In this document: positions 42,878 to 52,682 of the stretch, piece after piece
Layout: each line of letters starts with the position of its first letter
Numbering within the stretch: position 1 is the first letter of the stretch
NCBI RefSeq assembly: GCF_029227915.1
Contig: NC_079884.1
Coordinates: 19,966,001 to 20,026,000 of the forward strand
Reading direction: 5' to 3'
From: Hydractinia symbiolongicarpus
Taxonomy: Eukaryota > Cnidaria > Hydrozoa > Anthoathecata > Hydractiniidae
DNA length: 60,000 nt
Notes under the pieces: generated by a model
Seen by the model: the letters and a program-made list of their open reading frames with translations, nothing else
Told to the model about the DNA's origin: nothing
Database searches by the model: none
Translations under genes and position numbers: made by a program

Positions 42878-43105
42878 ACATTGAAAGGATTGGAAATGCT
42901 GGAGGGAAGTTTTTTTCCACGTGTGCCATGTTGTGTTAAACCAAACCTTCATCATGCCTCTGCAAGAGACAACAGGAAGCCCTATGGTTTGAAGATTTCC
43001 GCCATCGGCAGAGATAATAAGTATGGTAGTAAATTATGTCATATAGTGTCACACTATCCTCAGAAAAAAGACGCGATGCATGTTATCTCTAAGCTAAGAG
43101 TTTAA
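42878..43105 (+). CDS. Candidate terminal exon, unknown gene
   Basis: Acceptor ccctttcag at 42869-42877, then 75 open residues including LEGSFFPRVPCCVKPNLHHA, RDNRKPYGLKISAIGRDNKY and KLCHIVSHYPQKKDAMHVIS, ending at TAA 43103-43105. AATAAA follows about 20 nt later. The composition and 3' signals look like a real last exon. Family not recognised and upstream exon not found. Confidence 0.4.
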   Translation, partial: TLKGLEMLEGSFFPRVPCCVKPNLHHASARDNRKPYGLKISAIGRDNKYGSKLCHIVSHYPQKKDAMHVISKLRV

Positions 43106-43589
43106 CAAGCTTAAAAACCAAACAAAAACAATAAAGTAAGCCCAGCCTAAATATCTTTCGTTTGAGGACAAAATTGATTTGAAGTAGCCCTTCTAGAAGG
43201 TTTTGTAAACATCTATGTTAGAGAAAGTTTAACCCTGACTGCGTCATGATCACTGAAATACCCATATTAACGAGGGTCTCGACGTCAAAGGTGCTTAGAA
43301 CATTTGTATGGATATAGATATTCTGAAATCATGTGGCGAAAATCAATGTGGAGAAAAAACGCAAGTATCAGGCGGTGAAGCGCCGCTCCGCAGGAAACTT
43401 CGTTTTCAGTGTGAATTTTTCTTAACCACCGAACAAGTGGACGACATTTGTTACGTTGAAAACGCCTTTTTAGCCCACCCAAGATAAAGTATGTAAGAAC
43501 ATAAGTCTTTGTGAAGCTTAACTACGATTTTTCTTTAAATAAAAATATAATATAATATAACAATTCTAGTGCTACACTCTGTAGCAATT

Positions 43590-43740
43590 ATCACCGAATT
43601 ACGGTAATACCGTAAATTACAGAATAACCGTCCCTTGTTGGATAAGCACGCCTGCTTAATTAAGCGGCCCCTCTAATGGCTGAAATTAAATAAGCTTTCC
43701 TGCCCGGGCGCTTATTCGTCATTTACGGTAAATTAAGAAC
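43590..43740. mobile_element. Small MITE with ACGGTAAATTA inverted ends
   Basis: Left gaattacggtaataccgtaa and right catttacggtaaattaa are complementary in part. About 145 bp, GC-richer than its surroundings. Confidence 0.45.
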
Positions 43741-44930
43741 ATCCAAAGAACATTTATAGGCTGCATTACAAAAACGTTAAAAACATTGCTACGCTTTTTT
43801 CAACTCAATGTTCTTAGAAAAAAGAATGTCTATATATTAACAAAAAAATAAAATATTTAACATATAGTAAAAAAAAAATCTTTAACTCGATGTGAAATTG
43901 GTCTAAAAAATTTTGGAAATTCTATGAATCCTTTTATGTAAAATTGAACAAGTTCATTAAGTGTTTCAGTATTTAGGCGTTATTCTTCTTTCTCGCTCAA
44001 TTTTTTGAGCACTAGGTTGCTATCCAATCATTGTGAAGCATTTATGAAGGCTAAAATACACGGTAAGTTTAAACGGATCATTTAGTTGTATGAAAAAAAC
44101 TTATAAGTTTCGTTGCAGGTAATATACCTTTCTACACGTTAAGATAAAATGTATAAGTTTTTTTAAAAAACTCTTTTCACATTGAATACCAAAGAAAAAC
44201 ACATAAATATTCTGTTGCGGGTATTGTTATAGCAGCAGCAGGGTAAATGTTGAAAGAAAAAAAGCGGTTAGGATTAGAAATTGAAAAAATATGTTTAAAT
44301 CTTTATTTTAAACAATAGCTCATTAATCATTGTGTTCATTTTAATGAAAAGCCCTTGCCCTTTCTTGTTCGTCGTGTGTAATTTTTTAATAATAGAAAAA
44401 AAAGTTGACCGAAAATGTTGTAAGCAACCCAGAAAATTCTGTTGACAGTACTGCAGACCCAGCAAGTTCTGTTGAACTGCAGAAAATGCAGCAGTTGCTG
44501 ATGTTGAAAGGCACATTTTTGACATGTTTTAACTGACTGTGACATTGTATAATTGTTTCTTAAAAATAGACAAAAGTTGGGACAAAGTTAGTGGGCAAAG
44601 CAAGGGTCATAAGTTTAAGATGCCCAAAGCAGTAAAAAAACGCTAGCCGATCAGACATAGAATCAGATGCTTGTAAAAAGTTAACCTGTGAAAATTAATA
44701 CTGTAAAACAATACTTAAAATTCATACAAAAGAAACAAAGACGTTTTGGCATATCAATTTATTAAATATTATACGACTAAGATAACTAAGATTTGACCAT
44801 AAAGTTGGATCCTACAAGTTTAAAAACAAAAAAACAATGGAAGTAGGCAAAAAGAACAAAAAGGTTATGACTACGTTCATCCGTTTAGAATTAACAAAAG
44901 AGACTAAATCCAAAATGCAACTCCGTGGTA
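43741..44930. other. AT-rich stretch, nothing recognised
   Basis: No exon with splice support. 44400-44500 contains Cys-free, Gln/Leu-coding words on the minus strand but no supporting signals. Confidence 0.4.
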
Positions 44931-44999
44931 TTGATATTTAGACTAGCCGGGGACCCGGTGTTGAAACGCCGGGTTAAGCCACAAGTAACTGTGTTACCC

Positions 45000-45520
45000 T
45001 GCGTTGATACCTGGAAGAGGGATTAATAAGAAGTGTAAACTGTGCCACACATTTAGGTGGAGCGCTTTAGTATAGTATGTCATAAATTGAGTAAGGCGCA
45101 GTACATTGTGTTTCCGTCTGCCAACCTATATTATATCAGAGAACGTTCCCGCTAAAAGTTCAAACATAAATATTACTCCGGGATGAGTGATTAGTACAGG
45201 CAAACAATGTCGCATAGGTATAATATATACCCTTTTTTTAAAAAAACTTTATTGTAACTTCGGTTAAACAGAAACACAGGAAACAACCATCATTAACATT
45301 GGACTGAGCGCTTAGTACAGGTAAACTGTGTCATCAATGCGTTTAGGCGCAATACCCTTTATAAAAAAACATTTGATGTAACTTCGGTTTACATAATAAC
45401 ACAGGATACACACTGTTAACACTTGGCTAATACAGGTAAACTGTGTTGCATATCCATATGGGCACCAAACCCCTTGAAAAAACTTATCACAGCTTCAATT
45501 TAAACAAAACAAGAAGCCCT
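45000..45520. repeat. Tandem ~120-bp repeats with AGTACAGGTAAACTGTGT
   Basis: Copies at about 45191, 45313 and 45430 share ttagtacaggtaaactgtgt, an (a)ataccctttt stretch and aacttcggttta. A further copy is at 46535-46620. Confidence 0.6.
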
Positions 45521-45719
45521 GGGGGCTCTAAGAATTTCCGCTCGCTACCAAAATATTTGATGACAACCTGCTAGTTCGTTGTGTTATAATGCCAAACTTT
45601 CGAAGAGGTTTGGTGCATGAAGCTCTGAAGATAAAGCACACAAGTGACATTATATCTTACAGCGAACGCAAACAAAACGAAACGTGTCATAATTAACTCA
45701 CATTTAAAAAGAAATTGCT

Positions 45720-46330
45720 AACAAAAAATACAGCCTATCATTTATGGTTAAAGCGATTGAAACGTTTATGGTCTTAAACGGCATTTAGTTGATAAAAAAT
45801 CAAAATTTTGATGTGACCATCATTTTCAGCATACTTCTTTATTAACTGTGCCAATTTTTGTCAAAATTAAAGTAGTTTTAATTTTTGGACCAATTTTGGC
45901 CTAAAACGACATTTAGGTAACAAGAAATCAAAATTTTGATGTCACCATCATGTTCAGCATACTTTATTTGTTAACTGTGTCAAGTTTTGTCGAAAATAAA
46001 GTAGTTTTAATTTTTGCACCATTTTTGACCTAAAATGACATTTAGGTGAGAAGAATCAAAATTATGATGTCACTCAACCTCGTCCCCAGGGCATCTTGTA
46101 TCTTTTCTGACCCCGGGACGGCGATACGAACATGTTCGTATCGCCGTCCCGGGGTCAGAAAAGATACAAGATGCCCTGGGGACGAGGTTGGATGTCACTA
46201 TTATGTTCAGCATACTTCTTTTGTTAACTGTGCCAAATTTTGTCGAAAACAAATACTAATTTTGGCCTGAAACGTCATTTAGATGTCTTCCAAGTACTTA
46301 GGGAGCTTGGGTACAAAGTTTAAATCTGTG
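45720..46330. repeat. Dispersed repeat, copy A, with internal ~120-bp units
   Basis: Three internal units share gacatttaggtgacaaaaat, caaaattttgatgtcaccat, ttcagcatactt and aactgtgccaagttttgtcg. Interrupted at 46074 by a palindromic insertion. Copy B is at 50045-50570. Confidence 0.85.
46075..46190. mobile_element. 116-bp perfect palindromic insertion with 9-bp target duplication
   Basis: Arms of 58 bp (46075-46132 and 46133-46190) are exact complements with no loop; the outer end is caacctcgtccccagggcat. gatgtcact is duplicated at 46066-46074 and 46191-46199. Nine-base duplications fit Mutator-type or similar DNA transposases. The two overlapping frames through it are not genes. Confidence 0.93.
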
Positions 46331-47871
46331 ACGTTGCAATTGACCATTTGGAATAGGGTTAGTTAGTTAGCCAGTTATACCAATACTATCCTCCTCTCAG
46401 AGGAACATGAAATCCCAGGGTCGTTTTTTTCTCAAAAAATGCTTCGAAAGAAAAAAACGACGGTTTTAAAGAATTTCCTACTCCTTCGGGCGCGGAAATT
46501 TAACAACAGGATATTTCCTGTGCTAAGAACGGGCTGTGCGCTTAGTACAAGGTAAACGGTATTGCACATGTTGCAATACCCTTATCCAAAAAAAAATTAT
46601 TGCAGCTTCGGTTTAATTAATAAACAGGCAACAGCCTGTCATTACGCCCTCTAGCTATTTCTAGCTAAAAAAATCCTTCAGCAATTTTATATTGTTGAGT
46701 AAGTTTTTATAACAGTAATAAAAGGTGTTGCTAGCTAAACTGCATTTGTAAGAAATATTGATTAAAAATTTTGTTGTAGCTAGCTAGCAAGCCAAACTGC
46801 ATTTGGCTACTTTTACTCTTCACCCAGGTAGCTAAAGAGCTAGCTAGTCACAACCTCAACATAAAAATAAATAATAATATACCAAGCTTTAAAAGAATAG
46901 GAATATATAAGGCTAGGTACAGCTCAAGCAGGACGCCGACTTGAAATCTAGCTACGTTTGTAGCTAGCTAAAATCTCAAAATTGATTTCTTTAAGATTTA
47001 CACATGGCTAGAATACGTAATGATATTTATCATCTTAATATGTGAAAACACAGACACAATAAAGAGAATATCTTAAACGTTCATAGAACTGAAATTCAGG
47101 CAGTTAAATAATTATACTAACCCAACCAAATATTTCTCTTCGCTTTGCTTGAACTCGGTCCCTCGAAAGGAACGACCCGTGCCTTAACCCTTAGAGCTCC
47201 GTTTAGTTGAACAAAATCCGCCTGGTTAAAAACATCTGGAAACGAAAATTTAAAGGAGTATCTAGCATAGCTTATCAAATAATAATAAAATAACAGTTTA
47301 CAACAATATTTGTGATCAAATTCGTAGCGCAGTCTTCATTCTTTACGATTATCAACATACGCACAAAGCCGGCGTAGCGCAAAGTCGTGGGGTCAGATTG
47401 GTCTTCAAAAGCTGTGACGTTACGGCAATCGGTTAAAAAATCGGTCGAAGAAGAAGAAAAAGACTGCCCGTTTTAATAAGATCTCGGATGTAATCTGAAA
47501 TCTTAATAAGAAAACATAGCAAAAGCGTTTTTTGATATGAAGATGAAACGCGTACAAGGCCCTGGTACAACAGACTGAAATTCGCCGAAAAATAAGCATG
47601 CAGAGAAAAGTAATGCATGCGTGACGCGTGGATCAAAGATGGTGTTTTAGTTGGGTGAATTTGTAAACTGTTTTGCTGAGTTTTTGCAGCTAGAACAAAC
47701 TACAGCGCTTATAAATATTATAGAATAATTTACACCATCTGCAAAAATAACAGATGGAAGGATGGGCTACTTTAGTAATGTTGGAGAGAATTCAGAGATC
47801 TTTAGAGGGCCTAAATTTTTCTGACCATAACAAGTCAAATGTTTAGAGTCAATAGTTTGAGGACAAGAACG
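46331..47871. other. Non-coding stretch with TAGCTAGC words and a possible SINE
   Basis: 46700-46980 is rich in gctagctagc. On the minus strand 47225-47140, ttaaggcacgggtcgttcct then cgagttcaagc resemble Pol III boxes A and B, a weak SINE candidate. No supported exon. Confidence 0.35.
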
Positions 47872-48504
47872 TCATTGGAGTTTGTGGTCTTTGATTGTAA
47901 TGTAGGCCTGTTTTTCTGAGTAGCATTGCATTTTGGCGTCCAAATCCAGCGATTGTGCGATTGTTTTGGCCTCTTTATTGATGTTGGTTTTCAAAGAAGT
48001 GCTACATTTTTCATACGATTTTGTGATGTTTTCTGTAACGAGTTTGGTGTAATCATTTTTCGGAAGTTCGTATAGGTTGTTAGTTTTGTCGGCGAAAGCA
48101 AATATATTTTCGGAATTTTGGATGTTCTTAACGTCTGTTTTCATTTTGTTTAAGAACGGATTGTCAACATTGCGGAATTCGATTTTTCGGATGAGATCGT
48201 AAAGGTCGCTTTCGAAACTTGCAAGGTTCGGGTTAACAGGTGGAGTTGCAGTCGTTTTGAAACCAAAAGATACATGTCCGTGCTCTTCGTCGTTTTCGTT
48301 ATTTTTATCAAAGAAGTATGCCTTCCATCGTATTCGTTTGATAAGGCTTTCTACTTTGTCCATTAAATATTTTAAGTATGTATACTTCGGTGGTATCGGG
48401 ATATTCTTTGGCGAGTAACCAAGATTTCTCCTTTCCATGACCATAAAACAATAGTGTAAAATCTTGTAAACAGTGGTGTGCAAAGTGTTCAGAGTGCTCA
48501 ACAA
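47872..48504 (-). pseudogene. N-terminal part of a GIY-YIG-type retroelement polyprotein
   Basis: Open frame of 210 codons: RRNLGYSPKNIPIPPKYTYL, IKRIRWKAYFFDKNNENDEE, GFKTTATPPVNPNLASFESD, FADKTNNLYELPKNDYTKLV and QAYITIKDHK, where reverse transcriptase motif 1 would start. It then stops. This N-terminal region is known from cnidarian retroelements that carry a GIY-YIG endonuclease (Penelope-like or related). The catalytic RT core is absent. Confidence 0.6.
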
Positions 48505-48717
48505 AAACAGGAGCTTTTATAAACACGAAGTAATTTTTAACACAATTACAAACAGAGTGGTCTATGTATAACAGAGCAGTTATATTATTTTTATGTTTTG
48601 TTTTCAAGAAAAAAACTACATTAATTTTGCTACTTAAAGTTTCATGCTTCTTAGCAATCTTCAGGCAAATGATACAAATTATACAAGTTGGTACTAACTA
48701 AAGTATAAACCTTTTAA

Positions 48718-49125
48718 TTACGTGATAAAACGTAATAAAACAAATAAATACAAATAAATACATTGTTCGTTACAGTTCATTTCAACCATTTCAAAGTAAA
48801 TTTTGTTGCGATGGCGACATTTGTTGATAAGTTCTGTTCTTTTATTTAACAGTTCCTTCGGTTCAGCTCTTACAATTGCTATTTTTTCTGTTAGGCACAA
48901 GTCACACGTGCGTGCTCCTGTCCTATACGGCATTGCGCCTTTTTCAATACTCCATGAGATTTCAAAGTCTGTTCCGTCGTCTTTTAATCTCCAAATTAAT
49001 TTCGACAATTCGGTTCGGTATTTCTCGTGTCGGAGAAGTACCGAAACTTTCCCATGAAAGTGGAAAATTAGTGTTTTCAAAAAAAATTGAATTTTTCTCA
49101 TGGTAAGTTTGTTTAAACACAACAT
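48718..49125 (-). pseudogene. C-terminal GIY-YIG endonuclease part of the same retroelement type
   Basis: Minus-strand frame: HEKYRTELSKLIWRLKDDGT, FEISWSIEKGAMPYRTGART, CDLCLTEKIAIVRAEPKELL and NKRTELINKCRHRNK. These follow the C-terminal half of GIY-YIG domains in such elements, including the CxLCLTEK motif. The GIY and YIG strands proper are lost upstream. It lies 5' of the N-terminal piece on the same strand. Confidence 0.6.
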
Positions 49126-49574
49126 ATTTATCCCTCATTTATTTTTCATCCAATTTAAAACCATCAGGACAGAAAACGTATATACGAGAAAGGTAAAGTA
49201 TATATCATGATTACGATTTTATTTATCATGATGTTTACAACATATTTCACATGTACGAAAGACTAATACAAAATTATGAGTACTTATGAAAATATTCGAT
49301 TTCATTTAGTTATACTCCTTCAAATACAACATCAGTGAAATGTTACCAGAAAGATAAAAAAAATACTTTCTTCCAAGTGAACCAACTTTCATCTTAATAG
49401 GCTGGATGTTCTTTTTTTTTACTCTTTTCAGCCTCAAGTGTTCTTTAATTGTATTATATATGCAACAAGACGTATGATATACGTAAACAACCTCGCGAAT
49501 AAAGTTTACAAAAAGCTGTCTATTAAATTGTGATTTCTGTTACGAAGTTAGACACGACATATTTTGCTATTCAG

Positions 49575-49883
49575 ATGGGCAATAACATTTCTTGTGGACT
49601 ACGCAGTTATTTTTCGAAATTGATTTGTGAGATCTTCTTGAACGGAAAATTCCTCGAAATTTCAATTTTCGTTGGGTCAGTCTGGGGTAAACCGACTGAC
49701 AGAAAGAAGAAAGCGAGAACGAGAAAATCTTTTCGCTACAAAAAGAATTTCGTTCTCGTAATTATTTATATATGGTGGAGCGTCTTCGTTTTTCTCTTAC
49801 GTATTGTTGTGGGAATTTTATTTTTCGCAAACTACTTTCCAGGCATTTGGGGAGACCTTAATTCTGCCTATATTCACTTTTGA
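49575..49883 (+). CDS. Candidate 102-residue membrane protein with N-myristoylation-like start
   Basis: ATG 49575 (preceded by an acceptor-like ctattcag) gives MGNNISCGLRSYF: Gly2 and Ser6 fit N-myristoylation and Cys7 could be acylated. A basic patch KPTDRKKKARTRKSFRYKK precedes a hydrophobic segment FVLVIIYIWWSVFVFLLRIV. Ends YIHF and TGA. Not recognised; it could be a chance frame, but the layout is coherent. Confidence 0.35.
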   Translation: MGNNISCGLRSYFSKLICEIFLNGKFLEISIFVGSVWGKPTDRKKKARTRKSFRYKKNFVLVIIYIWWSVFVFLLRIVVGILFFANYFPGIWGDLNSAYIHF

Positions 49884-50044
49884 AAACTTTGGTAGAAACA
49901 CCTTTACTTTACCAGTTAGTTAAATAAAGCTTGTGAACACTAATCTTATCTTTTTAAAAAATAAACAATATGCAGGCGCTGCATAAACTATCTCTCTATT
50001 GAAAATGCACAACTATGAAACATCCACAATGCAACCCAATTTTA

Positions 50045-50570
50045 CAATTTCAACAAAAAATACAGCCTATCACTCATGGTTGAAAGTCGCGCGATTGAAA
50101 CGTTTATGAGCTTAAACTCCATTTAGGTGACAAAAATCAAAATTTTGATGTCACTATCATATTCAGCATACTTTTTTGTTAACTGTGCCAAATTTTGTCG
50201 AAAATAAAGTATTTTAATTTTCGAACCAATTTTCGCCTAAAATGACATTTAGGTGACAAAAAATCAAAATTTTAATGTCACCATGTTCGGCATACTTTTT
50301 TTGTTAACTTTGCCAAGTTTTGTCTAAAATAGTTTTAATTTTTGGACCAATTTGGCCTAAAATGACGTTAAGTGACAAAAATCAAAATTATGGTGTCACT
50401 ATTATGTTAAGCATACTTTTTTTGTTAACTGTGCCAAGTTTTGTCGAAAACAAATACCAAATTTGGCCTGAAACGTCATTTAGATGACTTCCAAGTACTT
50501 AGAGAGTTTAGGTACGAAATTTAAATCTGTGACGTTGCAATTGATTATTTCGGACATAGTTAGTTACGAG
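50045..50570. repeat. Dispersed repeat, copy B (empty-site paralogue)
   Basis: Matches copy A (45720-46330) unit by unit, including the flanking acagcctatca(c/t)tcatggtt start and aagtacttagagagttt end. At 50391-50402 it reads tggtgtcactat without the palindrome found in copy A. Confidence 0.85.
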
Positions 50571-50869
50571 TTAGTAAAAAGAAAAAAAAAGTAAAAATAG
50601 TTACCAAGATGAGATTGGAACACACGACTACTCCCGTGTCGGTGCTCAGAGAGGCAAAAATTTCCATTCTTGTAGGACACATTTGCGTTTTAATACAAGC
50701 TCACGAGCTTGTAATTAAAGATTCATTATTTTATTCTTATGAAGGTATTCAGGTTGAGTACGTTCTTAATACGTTCTTAATTTTTGGAAACATCATAAAA
50801 AGCGTGTACCCAAATAAACCCTAATTATTTAAAGTCAAATGTCAGCGTTTCTAATTCAATTTATTTCCT

Positions 50870-51150
50870 GTCAGCAAAAAATTGCCAACATGAACGACTA
50901 AATGCCTGCTCTAAGTTGGCAAACTTGTGTTTCACGTCGGCAATTTATATTTTGTTTGTGATCGTATGCTGCCATACATAAATACCAGTTAAATTTAGAG
51001 AGAAATTTATGAGAAAATGAGAACAAAACTGTTGTAATCTAAAGTCATATGTAACTGCAATAAAAACCATGTCAGCGAATACATGCCGACGTGAATGAAG
51101 AATTTTTGTTAACACCTCGGCGTTCCCCATCGGCCAATTGCAGAGTGTGG
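50870..51150. repeat. GCCGACGT-type dispersed repeat
   Basis: Contains ttgccaacatgaacgac, cacgtcggcaattta, gccgacgtgaat and cctcggcgtt words, in both orientations, as in 12500-13560. Confidence 0.4.
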
Positions 51151-51569
51151 ACGTGAATTAGAAATGCTAAACGTATCCAACTGAAGCCTGGAAAAATATT
51201 TTGTGAATGCTTCTGGTGGGTTAGGGAATTTACCAGGCAGGTTTGACAAAGTGCCTAAGCTTTCAGATAAACTAATTAAAAAGGGGTACGCACGTCCAGT
51301 TGGCTAACTATTAACCCAACTAAAAACCTTGCTTTTCTGGTAGCTCTAACTGTTCTATAGCTTATGGTGACTAGACAATACAAAGACATATGCAGAAGAT
51401 CAACTAAAATACACCAGCTAATCAAAAAACAGGAATTCTTGCCTAATACTTCTCGGTGGTCAAACTACACGATTTTGAACAGATAACATCATATTAAGTA
51501 TACTATAATATAAACTACTCTGAAATTCCCACGAACAAGCCTAAAAAAATTTCCCACAGCCAAACACTG

Positions 51570-52487
51570 TTTTGCCCGGATAATAAAGGCTGCCCTGATT
51601 ATGTACGGCAGCTTGCCCCGGTTAAAACAGGGCAGAAAATACATAATCAGGGCAACATAATCAGGATAGGCCGGCTTATTATGTACGACAGTTAAAAACT
51701 ATTATTAAGCACTTATAAAAGAAACATAATCGGGGCAGGCAGAATTATGTACAACAGTCTAATATTATTTGTGACTTATAGAACGAACATAATCGGGGCG
51801 GCCGGCTTATGTACAACATTTTTATACTATTCCTCACTTATTATAGAACGAACATAATCGGGGCCGACTGGCTTTTATATCATTCGTGATAAGTAAATAC
51901 CCGGGTGGCAAGGTTGTTAATGTTCTCAAATGAAACGAAATTTCGTGGAAACTAAATTTTAGGATTCGCAAGTTTAATAACTTTTCACCAAACTTAATTC
52001 CCGCAAAACGAATAATTTAGGTCATCCCCAGAATTCAATTCCTGCGAAAAATAAAAATGAACCCACCCATCCGCAAAATCTAGTTAGTTTTTGTAAACAC
52101 GTCTGTTTTGTTTTCTATCACATATATTCTAACAAAATAGGTTCCGTAACATATTCTATTTACAAATAACTCTCCATCGAAGAGTCCACAACATCACAGT
52201 TTTGAATGATGTTTTATCATGCAGAGAAAAATTACGTCGCTCTGCCGAGTTTTCAAAGGTGTGTTATCTTGCAGAGAAAAATGGCATGTGACAATAATTC
52301 GCCAATGTTTCATTCACGAAAGTTCAAAGAAAATGCCAATCTCAGCCTCTGGCCAGCCATTATATCCTGTTGATAATCCGGTCACCACAATATAATCAGG
52401 GCAAAAAAAAAACATAATCAGGCCACGCGTACATAATCCGGCCGTCCTGTTTATAAACAGGCCGTTTTCGCAATCCGGGCAGAACAA
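51570..52487. mobile_element. Non-autonomous element with TTTGCCCGGAT ends and iterated ACATAATCGGGGC
   Basis: Left end ttttgcccggataataaagg, right end complement caatccgggcagaa. Internal acataatcggggc(g/c)ggc words recur at 51590-51870 and 52395-52440 in about 75-bp steps. No coding capacity. Confidence 0.6.
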
Positions 52488-52682
52488 CCAAAGGACGATT
52501 CAGTTCAACTAGAATTCAAAGTGCTTTTGGTCATAGTCCAAAGCGTCTACTAGAAGGTCGTAGTAGTTGAAGAAGAAACAAAGCTTTTCCATTGGCTTTA
52601 TAACAAAGAAAATCAAAAAATAACAATGACCAATGTCCCTGTATGTTCAGCCTAGCTGCACGGTCTCTCTCTGTATCCCTCA

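Noticed and set aside
43285-43482. Minus frame RRFQRNKCRPLVRWLRKIHT
   Set aside because: No splice or start support, and it overlaps sequence with repeat-like words; left uncalled.
46046-46270. Frames on both strands with the same peptide (NLVPRASCIFSDPGTAIRT)
   Set aside because: The identity on both strands results from the perfect palindrome; it is not coding.
47140-47225. Functional tRNA gene
   Set aside because: Boxes resembling Pol III promoters are present but no cloverleaf with a proper anticodon arm can be drawn; only a SINE-like trace is likely.
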